Source of the DNA: Sulfuritalea sp.
Lineage (GTDB): Bacteria > Pseudomonadota > Gammaproteobacteria > Burkholderiales > Rhodocyclaceae
Assembly (NCBI GenBank): GCA_023229545.1
Contig: JALNZB010000037.1
Location: forward strand, 1 to 33,268
DNA length: 33,268 bases
Direction: 5' to 3'
Below the pieces are notes generated by a model, which was not told the origin of the DNA, did no database searches, and saw nothing but the letters and a program-made list of their open reading frames with translations. Of this stretch, positions 7,151 through 15,311 are shown piece after piece. How positions within the stretch are numbered: the stretch's first letter is position 1; each line of letters starts with the position of its first letter. The translations under genes and the position numbers were made by a program.

Positions 7151-8199
7151 GCGCGGTCCTGGTCGAGTTCCCTGCGGTGACGCATCTCCGGCCACAGGCC
7201 AGCAGGACGGAAGCGCATGGTCAGCACCAGCGCCAGGCCGAAGATCAGCATGCGCAGCACTTCGGGGTCGACCAGCAATTTGCCGAACAGTGCTTTTTGC
7301 GCCGGCTCCACCGTATAACGCAGCAGTTCGGGAACGAATGACAACAGCACGGCGCCGGCCACCACGCCCCAGATGTTGCCCATGCCGCCCAGCACCACCA
7401 TGGCCAGAATCATGATGGATTCATTGAGGATAAAACTCTCCGGACTGACGAAGCCCTGGATCGCGGCGAACATGCCGCCGGCGATGCCGCCGAACGATGC
7501 GCCCATGGCGAAGGCCAGCAGCTTGATATTGCGCGTGTTGATGCCGCTGGCCCTGGCGGCGATCTCGTCCTCCCGAATGGCGACCCAGGCGCGGCCGATG
7601 CGCGAATCCTGCAAGCGGCGGTTGATGATAATCACCGCCAGCAACACCAGCAGCAGGAAATAGTAGTACTTGATCGGGCCGCTGAAAACCAGTCCGCCAA
7701 AGCTGTCGCTGGCGGAAAAGTTCAGCGGCCCGATCTGGAACGGATCGATGCGGTTGATGCCTTTTGGGCCGTTGGTCAGATTGACCGGCGAGGAAAGATT
7801 GTTCATGAAGATGCGCACGATCTCGCCGAAGCCGAGCGTGACAATGGCCAGATAGTCGCCGCGCAGGCGCAAGGTCGGCGCGCCCAGCACCACGCCGGCG
7901 ATGCAGGCCACCGTGGCGCCGATCGGCAGGATCACCCAGAAGGGCAGATGCAGCCCGAAATGCGGCGAGGCCAGCAAGGCGTAGACATAGGCCCCTACCG
8001 CAAAGAAAGCGACGTAACCGAGATCGAGCAGGCCGGCAAAGCCGACCACGATGTTCAGGCCCAGCGACAGCAGCGTGAACAGCACGGCAAAATTGGTGAT
8101 GCGCACCCACGCGGTACCGACCGAAGCGAGAACGAAAGGCAGGGCAATCAGCGCGATGGCGATCAGGGCGAGGCCGAAACGTTCGCGGTTTGTTTTCAC
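7147..8199 (-). CDS. livM: Branched-chain amino-acid-type ABC transporter permease LivM
   Basis: The protein has about 350 residues with many transmembrane helices and the LivM signatures LNIVVGFAGLLDLGYVAFFAVGAY and LRLRGDYLAIVTLGFGEI (quoted only in part here), IAIREDEIAARASGIN-like coupling helix (AIREDEIAARASGIN) and MVVLGGMGNIWGV. I choose GTG 8199 (MKTNRERFG), one base after the livH stop and with GGAG upstream; the alternative TTG at 8229 would overlap livH. LivM forms the membrane channel with LivH. The C-terminus overlaps livG by 4 nt. Confidence 0.9.
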   Translation of the reverse strand: MKTNRERFGLALIAIALIALPFVLASVGTAWVRITNFAVLFTLLSLGLNIVVGFAGLLDLGYVAFFAVGAYVYALLASPHFGLHLPFWVILPIGATVACIAGVVLGAPTLRLRGDYLAIVTLGFGEIVRIFMNNLSSPVNLTNGPKGINRIDPFQIGPLNFSASDSFGGLVFSGPIKYYYFLLLVLLAVIIINRRLQDSRIGRAWVAIREDEIAARASGINTRNIKLLAFAMGASFGGIAGGMFAAIQGFVSPESFILNESIMILAMVVLGGMGNIWGVVAGAVLLSFVPELLRYTVEPAQKALFGKLLVDPEVLRMLIFGLALVLTMRFRPAGLWPEMRHRRELDQDRA

Positions 8200-8200
8200 G

Positions 8201-9187
8201 TCAAGCCCGCTCCGAGACGCGTTCGCCAAGCAGGCCGGAGGGGCGCAACACCAGCACCAGGATCAACATCAGGAAGGCGAACACATCCTGATAGTTGCTG
8301 CCGAACAGCACGAAGTTTCCGCCGTCGGCGCATTGTCCAGCGAGCCAGCCATGCGCGATGGGCCAACCGCAGAGGTCGGTCAGTTCGCCGACATAACCCG
8401 TGCCAAGCGCTTCCACCAGGCCGAGCAGGATGCCGCCGAGCATGGCCCCGGCGATGTTGCCGATGCCGCCCAGCACGGCGGCCGAGAATGCCTTGAGGCC
8501 GAGGCTGAAGCCCATCGTGTAATGGGCGATGCCATAGTAGCTGCCGTACATGACGCCGGCCACCGCGCCCAGCCCGGCGCCGATGACGAAGGTGGCGGCA
8601 ATCACGCGGTCGGCATTGACGCCCATCAGGCCGGCGACATCGACGTTCTCCGCCGTGGCGCGAATGGCGATGCCGAAACGGGTGCGATAGACAAACCAGG
8701 AAAGGCCGGCCATCATCGTCAATGACAAAAGTATTATGACGATCTGTACGCTGCTGATCGCCGCGCCGCCAATGCCGAACACATGGTTATCGACGATCTG
8801 CGGAAAGGCCAGCGGATTGCGGCCCCAGACCAGCAAGGCCAGGTGCTGCAACACGATGGACATGCCGATTGCAGTGATCAGCGGCGCCAGGCGCGGCGCG
8901 TGGCGCAGCGGACGATAAGCCGCGCGCTCCAGCAGATAACCCATCAGCATGCAGGACGGAATCGCCGCCATGACTCCGGCGAGAACAATGACCAGCGGCG
9001 GCAGGCCGCTGCCGGCCAGCGCGGTGATGACGGAAAAAGCCACCATGGCGCCGATCATCACCACTTCGCCGTGAGCAAAATTGATGAGCTGGATCACCCC
9101 ATAGACCATCGTGTAACCCAGAGCGACCACGGCATACACGCTGCCGGTGGTGAGCCCGTTGATGATCTGCTGGAGCAGGGTGTCCAT
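8201..9187 (-). CDS. livH: Branched-chain amino-acid-type ABC transporter permease LivH
   Basis: The 328-residue permease begins MDTLLQQIINGLTTGSVYAV and contains the family motif LGYTMVYGVIQLINFAHGE, AFRPLRHAPR-like (AYRPLRHAPRLAPL), a coupling helix region (RATAENVDVAGLMGVN) and AVLGGIGNIAGAMLGG. It pairs with LivM in the inner membrane. About residues 275-300 an extra stretch (LTDLCGWPIAHGWLAGQCADGG) interrupts the last helices, longer than in E. coli LivH but seen in some proteobacterial homologues as far as I recall. The gene lies 72 nt downstream of the binding-protein gene, behind an intrinsic terminator, so it is expected to be expressed by partial read-through. Confidence 0.92.
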   Translation of the reverse strand: MDTLLQQIINGLTTGSVYAVVALGYTMVYGVIQLINFAHGEVVMIGAMVAFSVITALAGSGLPPLVIVLAGVMAAIPSCMLMGYLLERAAYRPLRHAPRLAPLITAIGMSIVLQHLALLVWGRNPLAFPQIVDNHVFGIGGAAISSVQIVIILLSLTMMAGLSWFVYRTRFGIAIRATAENVDVAGLMGVNADRVIAATFVIGAGLGAVAGVMYGSYYGIAHYTMGFSLGLKAFSAAVLGGIGNIAGAMLGGILLGLVEALGTGYVGELTDLCGWPIAHGWLAGQCADGGNFVLFGSNYQDVFAFLMLILVLVLRPSGLLGERVSERA

Positions 9188-9206
9188 GCGTTTCGGCTTA
9201 CCTCAC

Positions 9207-9244
9207 AAAAAACGGGGAAGTCGCCGGAGGGCGACTTCCCCGTT
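9207..9244 (-). terminator. Intrinsic terminator between the binding-protein gene and livH
   Basis: A perfect 15-bp stem (9211-9225 with 9230-9244), loop of 4 nt, is followed on the minus strand by six T (9207-9212). It would let most transcripts end after the substrate-binding protein, the usual way to make the binding protein in excess over the membrane components. Confidence 0.88.
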
Positions 9245-9259
9245 GCTTACGGCGGGTGC

Positions 9260-10582
9260 CTACTCCTTCGCGGCAGCGGGAGCGGCAGAGGCGGGAACAG
9301 CCGCAACCGCTGGCGCCGGCGTTCCCGGAGCCGGTGCTGCGGCAGGAGTCGGCGCTGGCGCCACGACGACCGGAGCCATGGCCTGAGCGTACTCGTCCAG
9401 CGTCATCGACTTGCCGCTCTTGAGGATGGCCACCGGAGTGATCTTGCCTTCCTTCAAGGTGAAGATCGTCATCTCGGCATCCTTGCGGTCGCCCTTTTCA
9501 TCGAACTGGATATTGCCGGTGGCGCCGGTGTAATCGCTGGCGGCGAGGGCCGGCAGATATTTCGCCGGGTCGCTGGATTCGGCCTTCTTCATCGCCGCGA
9601 TCAGCAGCCGCGCCGAATCGTAGGTGAAGGGCGAGTAGAGGATCGGATCGCTCTTGAACTTGGCCTTGTAAGCGTCGAGGAACTTCTTGCCGGCAGCCTG
9701 CACCGGTATGCCGGCCTGCGAGCAAAGCAATCCCTCGGCGGCGGGGCCGGCGAGTTCGGCCATCTTGTCGGTGCAAGCGCCGTCGCCGAAGGCGAATACC
9801 GCAGTCATCTTCAGCTCGCGCGCCTGCTTGAGAAGCGGCCCGCCGGTGGCGTCCATGCCGCCGTAGAACACGGCATCGGGCCGCTTGCCCTTGAGCTTGG
9901 TCAGCACGGCCTTCCAGTCCACGGTCTTGTCGGTACCCTTCTCGCGCGGCAGTACCTTGACACCGGCCGCCTTGAGGGATTTTTCGACTTCGTTGGCAAG
10001 ACCTTCGCCGTAGGCTGTGGCGTCATCGATCACGGCCACGGTCCTGGGCTTGGTCTGGCCGACCAGATAGTTGGCCACCGCCGGCCCTTGCTGGTCGTCG
10101 CGACCGACCAAGCGGAACACGCCCTTGAAGCCCTGCTCGGTCAACGCCGGATTGGTGGCGGAACCGGAAACCATCGGCAGCCCGGCCTGGTTGTAGATGG
10201 CCGAGGCGGGAATGGTGGTGCCGGAATTCAAATGGCCGACAACGCCGGCGACTTTGGCGTCGACCAGTTTTTGCGCCACGGTGTTGCCCACCTTCGGATC
10301 GGACTGGTCGTCTTCCGACATCATCTCGAACTTGACCTTCTTGCCGCCCAGCGTTATGCCGGCTGCGTTGGCTTCGTCAATCGCCAGGCGCACGCCGTTC
10401 TCGTTGTCCTTGCCCAGATGCGCAATGCCGCCGGTGAGCGGCGCGGCGCTGCCGATCTTGACCACCATGGGCGGCGGCGGAGGTGGCGGCGGCGGCGGTG
10501 TCGGCGGTTCTTCCTTGCCGCAGCCCATCAGGGCAGAAGCGGCGATTATGGAAAGCGCAAAAGCTTTATTGGGCACATTCAT
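9260..10582 (-). CDS. ABC transporter substrate-binding lipoprotein, LivK/Leu-Ile-Val-binding family
   Basis: The 440-residue product starts with a lipoprotein signal (SALMGC, Cys21) instead of the cleavable signal of classical LivK. Next comes a spacer of about a dozen Pro residues (GKEEPPTPPPPP...), then a complete type I periplasmic-binding fold (IGSAAPLTGGIAHLGKD, residues about 42-400: AIDEANAAG, MVSGSATNPALTEQG, DDATAYGEGLA, AVFYGGMDATGG, YDSARLLI). The last ~40 residues are a low-complexity Ala/Pro/Val tail. The ligand cannot be told from sequence. Branched-chain amino acids are the family default, but aromatic compounds, urea and amides are also transported by this family. The anchor plus Pro spacer suggests tethering to a membrane while holding the binding domain away from it. 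First gene of the liv operon. Confidence 0.92.
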   Translation of the reverse strand: MNVPNKAFALSIIAASALMGCGKEEPPTPPPPPPPPPPMVVKIGSAAPLTGGIAHLGKDNENGVRLAIDEANAAGITLGGKKVKFEMMSEDDQSDPKVGNTVAQKLVDAKVAGVVGHLNSGTTIPASAIYNQAGLPMVSGSATNPALTEQGFKGVFRLVGRDDQQGPAVANYLVGQTKPRTVAVIDDATAYGEGLANEVEKSLKAAGVKVLPREKGTDKTVDWKAVLTKLKGKRPDAVFYGGMDATGGPLLKQARELKMTAVFAFGDGACTDKMAELAGPAAEGLLCSQAGIPVQAAGKKFLDAYKAKFKSDPILYSPFTYDSARLLIAAMKKAESSDPAKYLPALAASDYTGATGNIQFDEKGDRKDAEMTIFTLKEGKITPVAILKSGKSMTLDEYAQAMAPVVVAPAPTPAAAPAPGTPAPAVAAVPASAAPAAAKE

Positions 10583-10635
10583 GGCGATGCTCCGTTCAGG
10601 TCGGCGAATAGTTGGATGGCAGATTAACCGGGAGG

Positions 10636-10664
10636 ATTCTTGCCTTCCGTCATGGACTTGTCAA
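10636..10664 (-). promoter_or_regulatory. Predicted sigma70 promoter of the liv operon
   Basis: TTGACA (10664-10659) and AAGAAT (10641-10636) are 17 nt apart on the minus strand, about 55 nt before the start codon at 10582. Confidence 0.5.
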
Positions 10665-10727
10665 TGTTGTTCGGTAGTTGCAAACGCGTTGCTTTGCACG
10701 CCGGGAATTCCCCTTCGCGGGCCGGCG

Positions 10728-10763
10728 AAAAAAAGCCAGTCCCACGCGGTGGGACTGGCTTTT
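10728..10763. terminator. Bidirectional intrinsic terminator after the cytochrome c gene
   Basis: A 12-bp perfect stem (AGCCAGTCCCAC / GTGGGACTGGCT), loop GCG, is flanked by seven A on the left and four T on the right. On the minus strand it ends in seven T, about 20 nt after the cytochrome stop. Confidence 0.88.
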
Positions 10764-10782
10764 CTTGATGCTGTAGCAAGAA

Positions 10783-11118
10783 CTATTTGGCGCCGGCGAG
10801 AATCCACTTGACCAGCGTCTTCAGGTCCGCATCCTTCAACGCTGGATTCGGCGGCATGGGAACAGCGCCGCCATTGATTTCCTTCCAGACCTGACCGCCC
10901 GTCGCTGCGGTGCCCTTCTTGACGCGCTCAATCAGCCGCGCTTCGTCCGCTGCCTTGTACTTCTTGGCAATATCCTGATAAGGGGGGCCGACCAGCTTCT
11001 TGTCGACCGCGTGACAGGCCAGGCAGCCGCTCTTGGTGGCCAGATCCTTGTTGGCGAAAGCCGGAGCCGAAGCCAGAATGCCGGCAGCGAGCAGTGAGGA
11101 GATCAATACCGATTTCAT
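10783..11118 (-). CDS. Small periplasmic class I cytochrome c (c551/c552 type)
   Basis: The 111-residue precursor starts at ATG 11118 with a signal peptide (MKSVLISSLLAAGILASAPAFA-N). The mature ~89 residues hold one haem site, CLACH, GPPYQDIAKKY, and the distal Met in VPMPPNP. This is the size and plan of c551/c552 electron carriers that feed terminal oxidases, nitrite reductases or peroxidases. The frame remains open upstream but the signal peptide fixes the start. It is a monocistronic-looking gene, terminated by the hairpin at 10728-10763. It could serve as donor for soluble reductases; the specific partner is not shown. Confidence 0.9.
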   Translation of the reverse strand: MKSVLISSLLAAGILASAPAFANKDLATKSGCLACHAVDKKLVGPPYQDIAKKYKAADEARLIERVKKGTAATGGQVWKEINGGAVPMPPNPALKDADLKTLVKWILAGAK

Positions 11119-11195
11119 GTTGGATTCCTTGTGGTGTATACGAGAATAAACAGGGCGAATGTTACCGGATTCATGTTGCGCAAAAATGCTCAAAA

Positions 11196-13220
11196 TCAAG
11201 AGCCCGAAGTATCGTCTCCGACCGCAGGCGCGGCGACACGAATCAGATCCACCAAATTCGCCGTCGGGGCATGACAAGTAACGCCGCGACATACCCAGGC
11301 GTTGACCTGCCCGCTTTCCGGCTTGGCGAGCGTTGCGGGCAGACCGGCGATGCCGTTGGGCAGGACCAGCACCAGCTGGCGCGGGTCGGCGCCCAGCGCT
11401 CGCCGCCATTTCCTCATGGATTCAGCCGGACCGCGCAGGATAATGATTTCCGGTGGAGTAAGTGCTTCTTCCAGGGCCAGCAACAGGCTGCCAAAGCCGA
11501 CCGGCGAGCGGCGCAGTTGCGGCCAGAACAGGCGCAGCGTTTTCTCTGCGGCATCCAGATAGCGACTCTCTCCCAACAGGTGGCCCAGACGTTGCAGAGC
11601 AAACGCAGTGACGCCGTTGCCGGCGGGCGTGGCATTGTCGTGGCCGGATTTCGGACGGTGGATCAGTACCTCATGGTCGTGCGCGGTAAAGAAAAAGCCG
11701 CCCGCAACAGGGTCCTCGAAGCGTGCCAGCAGCGTATCGGCCAGTTCGATGGCGAAGGCCATATCGTCGTCGCGGAACTCGGCCTGCATCAGCTCCAGCA
11801 GAGCGGCGAGAAGAAAGGCGTGATCGTCGAGATAGGCGTCGAGGTGGGCGTGGCCGTTCCTCGCGGTCGCCAGCAAACGACCGTCCTGCCACATCGTCTG
11901 GCGCACGAAATCCATCGCACGCCGCGCCGACGCCAGCCACTCGGCACGGTCGAAGACACGCGCCGCATGAGCCATGCCTTCGATCATCAGCGCGTTCCAA
12001 CTGGTCAGCATCTTGTCGTCGCGCCCCGGGTGGATGCGTTGCTCGCGAGCGGCGAACAGCTTTTCGCGCGCCAAGGCGAGCAGCGGAATTTCCGCGTCAG
12101 CCAAATCGCCAGCGACCTTCGCATGCCAATGACGATTCTCGAAATTCGGCGGGCCAGCGAAGCCCCAGCGCCGTGCCGCCAGCGCCGACTCTTGCGGCGT
12201 CAGCAGTTGCTCCACCTCGCCGCGATCCCAGACGTAGTACTTGCCTTCTTCGCCCTCCGAATCGGCGTCGAGCGAGGAGTAATAACCGCCCTCGACCGAC
12301 TGCATTTCGCGCATCACCCACGCCGCAGTTTCGTCGGTGACGCGGGCGTAGAGCGGATCGCCGGTTTGCGCCCAGGCGTCGGCGCAAAGTGCGATGAGCG
12401 GCCCATTGTCGTAGAGCATTTTTTCAAAGTGCGGAATCTCCCAGCGCTCATCGACGCTGTAACGGCAGAAACCGCCGCCGATCTGGTCGTAGATGCCACC
12501 TTCGCTCATTCGCGTCAGCGTGGTCAGCGCCATCTGGCGCATAACCGCATCACCGCGACGCAGAAGAAAGGCCAGGTCCGGCGCGTGCGGAAATTTCGGT
12601 GCATTGCCAAAGCCGCCGTAGCGGGCATCGAAAGTGCGGGCCAGCGAATCTTCCGCTACGGCCAGCGGCGTCGAATCGAAGTCCTCTTCCGCGTCCAACA
12701 AAGGCGCGGTGCCGGCCAGCACACGGCGCAGTTCGGCGTTCTGCGCGTCGATGTCACCGCGACGATTGCCGAAGGTTTCCGCCACCCGTTCGCAGAGGTT
12801 GGCAAAGCCGGGCAGACCATGGCGCGGCTCCCTGGGAAAATAGGTACCGCCAAAAAATGGCGTGCCATCCGGGGCGAGAAACATCGTCAGCGGCCAGCCG
12901 CCGCCGCGCTGGGTCAGCATCTGGTGCGCGGTCTGGTAGATCTGGTCGAGGTCGGGCCGTTCCTCGCGGTCGACCTTGATGTTCACGAACAGCCGGTTCA
13001 TCACCGCCGCCACTTGCGCATTTTCAAAGGATTCGTGGGCCATCACATGGCACCAGTGACAGGCGGAATAACCGATCGACAGCAGAATCGGTCGCTTCTC
13101 GTCGCGGGCAAGCGCCAGCGCCTGCTCGTCCCAGGGTTGCCAGTGCACCGGGTTGTCAGCGTGCTGCAGCAGGTAAGGCGAGGTTTCGGCGGAAAGCCGG
13201 TTGGACAGGGAGCGTGACAT
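11196..13220 (-). CDS. Thioredoxin-fold / DUF255 protein of the YyaL (SPATA20) family
   Basis: The protein has 674 residues from ATG 13220, preceded by GAGG. Residues 1-160 are a thioredoxin-like domain beginning NRLSAETSPYLLQHADNPV with the CxxC motif ACHWCHVM and VDREERPDLD. The rest is an alpha/alpha toroid of the six-hairpin glycosidase type (YGGFGNAPKFPH, GGGFCRYSVDERW, PHFEKMLYDN, SLDADSEGEEGKYYVW, KMLTSWNALMI). The family is widespread but its substrate is unknown; database names such as cellobiose epimerase-like are not evidence. Length and motifs are complete. Its middle segment (PQESALAARRWGF, encoded around 12168-12195) contains a 28-nt sequence also present in ilvD. TTGACA lies at 13267-13262, overlapping the end of the preceding gene, and may be part of its own promoter. 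Confidence 0.9.
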   Translation of the reverse strand: MSRSLSNRLSAETSPYLLQHADNPVHWQPWDEQALALARDEKRPILLSIGYSACHWCHVMAHESFENAQVAAVMNRLFVNIKVDREERPDLDQIYQTAHQMLTQRGGGWPLTMFLAPDGTPFFGGTYFPREPRHGLPGFANLCERVAETFGNRRGDIDAQNAELRRVLAGTAPLLDAEEDFDSTPLAVAEDSLARTFDARYGGFGNAPKFPHAPDLAFLLRRGDAVMRQMALTTLTRMSEGGIYDQIGGGFCRYSVDERWEIPHFEKMLYDNGPLIALCADAWAQTGDPLYARVTDETAAWVMREMQSVEGGYYSSLDADSEGEEGKYYVWDRGEVEQLLTPQESALAARRWGFAGPPNFENRHWHAKVAGDLADAEIPLLALAREKLFAAREQRIHPGRDDKMLTSWNALMIEGMAHAARVFDRAEWLASARRAMDFVRQTMWQDGRLLATARNGHAHLDAYLDDHAFLLAALLELMQAEFRDDDMAFAIELADTLLARFEDPVAGGFFFTAHDHEVLIHRPKSGHDNATPAGNGVTAFALQRLGHLLGESRYLDAAEKTLRLFWPQLRRSPVGFGSLLLALEEALTPPEIIILRGPAESMRKWRRALGADPRQLVLVLPNGIAGLPATLAKPESGQVNAWVCRGVTCHAPTANLVDLIRVAAPAVGDDTSGS
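12168..12195. repeat. Dispersed short repeat inside the yyaL-like gene
   Basis: Plus strand GCGCCGTGCCGCCAGC followed by GCCGACTCTTGC. These 28 nt are identical to 17924-17951 in ilvD. On the coding strand they read as in-frame QESALAARR. Confidence 0.75.
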
Positions 13221-13263
13221 GGTGCGCCTCAAGCAGAGCGCACACTATATCCTATTATTTTTG

Positions 13264-15309
13264 TCAAGTATCACCCGGCGTATCTTTGGCGTCTGATTCC
13301 GCGCCTTCCGGAGCGCCTGCATGGTGGCCCGGATTGAACAGGCAGTAGCGATTGCGTCCGGCTTCCTTGGCGACGTACAAAGCCTGATCGGCGTGGCGCA
13401 GCAGAATGTCGGCATCCGCCTTGTCGTCGGGAAAGAGGGTGACGCCGATGCTGGCCGTGACATTCAGCTCCGCACCGTCGATCAAGCAGGGCCGCGCCAC
13501 GCTCTGCAATATGCGCGACAGGGAAATTTCGCACTGCTCCATGTCGGTCGTATTTGCCAACAACAGGACGAACTCATCACCGCCCAGCCGGGCCACGGTG
13601 TCGCCGCCGCGCACCGTGTCACGCAGACGCCGGGCGACCTCCTCCAGCAAGCGGTCGCCCGTGGCATGACCGCAGGTGTCGTTGACCGGCTTGAAACCGT
13701 CGAGGTCGAGATAGCACACCGCCAGTTTTTCCCCGGATCGCTCGGCCTGGGCCAGCGCCACCTTCATGCGGTCGGCCAGCAGCGCCCGGTTGGGTAGCCC
13801 CGTGAGGGAGTCGTAGTGCGCCATCTGCCGCAGCCGCGCTTCCTGCGCCTTGAGCTGCGGGATGTCGCTGAGGACGCCGATGTAATGGATCACCGATCCG
13901 TCCTCGCCCTTCACCGACGCGATGGCAAGCTCCACTGGAAAGGCTTCACCGTCCTTGTTCCGGTCCCAGACTTCGCCGTGCCACTGTCCGGCGGCCCGAA
14001 TTTCCGACCACATGGCGACATAGAAGCTGGCATCCTGGCGCCCGGAGACAACCAGACGCGGCGTCTGCCCCAGCGCCTCGGCGCGGCTGTAACCGGTGAT
14101 CCGGGTAAAAGCCGCATTAACCTCGACAATGCGCTGCATGGCATCGGTAATGACGACACCATTGAGGGAGTTTTCAAACACGCTGGCGGCCATGGTGAGC
14201 CGGGCACGCGTGCGCCGCTCCTCGGTCTGGTCGCGGAATGTCAGTACCGTTCCAGTGATGTGACCGTCGGCCCGGCGTATGGGCGCCGACGAGCCGGCGA
14301 TGGGGCGCTCGACGCCGTCGCGGGAAACCAGCAGGATATGGTCGGCCAGCCCGACGACCGCGCCTTCCCGTACCACGCGCCCTACCGGGCAATCCTCCTT
14401 CTCGCGCGTGGTTTCGCTGATGATGACGAACACCTCGGGGATGGAAAGTCCCTCGGCTTCGGCGCCACCCCAGCCAGTCAGCGCTGCGGCCACCGGATTC
14501 ATGAATTCCACGCGGCCTTCGGTGTCGGTCGCGATCACGGCGTCGCCGATGGACGACAGCGTCACGGCAAGACGTTCGGCCTCTGCGTGCAACGCGCCCT
14601 GTGCTGCGGCAACCCCGTCGGCCATGCGATTGAAAGCGGCGATAACGCTCAGTAGTTCCGGACTGCCCTGAGGCGGAACGCGCCCGACGTAATCGCCGCG
14701 CGCCACCTGGTTGGCGCTTTCGGTCAGCGCGACGAGAGGACGCAAACCGTTTCTCAGAACAAACAGAACGCCGACGAAATCGATCCCCAGCGCCAAGACA
14801 AGAATTCCCAGATGATCGAGAAAAGACTCCCACAAACGGTTTTGAGCGGGCACGGCGGTCATCCTGATCGTAACCTGGCCATAATCCCGTCCGCCAATCA
14901 ACAGCGCACGACTGGTCTGCAACGGCGATACGTGGATCCAGCGCAAGAACCAGCCCGGTGCACGAAGCGCGACATCCTGATCGCCCGCCTCCAGTGTCTT
15001 GCCTCTGGCGTTCGTCCATACCACGGATTGAATGTCGGCATGCGTCGCCTTCATCCGCAGAACCTGTTCGATGTTGGCATAGTCGCCGAGTACCGCCCAC
15101 TCCGAAATGGCGGGCAACAGGGCTTCCATCTCGTCTTCAAGATGCTCCTTGATCTGAGCGTGGGCAAAGTCGGCTTCCTTGCCGGTGGAAACGAACAGCA
15201 GCAAACTGCCCGCCACCACCATGGCAAGGCCCGCAGTCAACATCACCCGGGTAATCAGGGGGAGGCGCTCCCAGAAGGGAGAAAGGAAACAAAACCCGGC
15301 TTGTTTCAC
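13264..15309 (-). CDS. Membrane HAMP-PAS-PAS-GGDEF diguanylate cyclase
   Basis: The 681-residue protein has a transmembrane helix at about 20-42, a periplasmic segment of ~120 residues, a second helix at about 165-190, HAMP (RPLVALTESANQVARGDY), two PAS domains (about 245-360 and 375-490; NSLNGVVITDAMQRIVEVN) and a C-terminal GGDEF domain. The cyclase site is intact (ARLGGDEFVLL, with DLDGFKPVND and GHATGD upstream), and RGGD five residues before it is the inhibitory I-site, so c-di-GMP synthesis with product inhibition is expected. There is no EAL domain. The start is GTG 15309, 2 nt after the stop of the preceding binding-protein gene, so both are made together. The periplasmic part probably senses that protein. 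Confidence 0.93.
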   Translation of the reverse strand: MKQAGFCFLSPFWERLPLITRVMLTAGLAMVVAGSLLLFVSTGKEADFAHAQIKEHLEDEMEALLPAISEWAVLGDYANIEQVLRMKATHADIQSVVWTNARGKTLEAGDQDVALRAPGWFLRWIHVSPLQTSRALLIGGRDYGQVTIRMTAVPAQNRLWESFLDHLGILVLALGIDFVGVLFVLRNGLRPLVALTESANQVARGDYVGRVPPQGSPELLSVIAAFNRMADGVAAAQGALHAEAERLAVTLSSIGDAVIATDTEGRVEFMNPVAAALTGWGGAEAEGLSIPEVFVIISETTREKEDCPVGRVVREGAVVGLADHILLVSRDGVERPIAGSSAPIRRADGHITGTVLTFRDQTEERRTRARLTMAASVFENSLNGVVITDAMQRIVEVNAAFTRITGYSRAEALGQTPRLVVSGRQDASFYVAMWSEIRAAGQWHGEVWDRNKDGEAFPVELAIASVKGEDGSVIHYIGVLSDIPQLKAQEARLRQMAHYDSLTGLPNRALLADRMKVALAQAERSGEKLAVCYLDLDGFKPVNDTCGHATGDRLLEEVARRLRDTVRGGDTVARLGGDEFVLLLANTTDMEQCEISLSRILQSVARPCLIDGAELNVTASIGVTLFPDDKADADILLRHADQALYVAKEAGRNRYCLFNPGHHAGAPEGAESDAKDTPGDT

Positions 15310-15311
15310 GC

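Noticed and set aside
9345..9368. Further possible copy of the dispersed repeat in the binding-protein gene
   Set aside because: It matches the core, but lies in an Ala/Pro low-complexity tail where such a word is likely by chance. Not counted.
8783..10627. 614-codon plus-strand open frame opposite livH and the binding-protein gene
   Set aside because: It runs antisense to two clear genes and has no recognisable domain. Its length is an effect of GC-rich codon usage on the other strand.
11094..13217. 707-codon plus-strand open frame opposite the yyaL-like gene
   Set aside because: Antisense shadow of a complete, well-matched gene; the composition (Arg, Gln, His, Gly-rich) is typical of such shadows.
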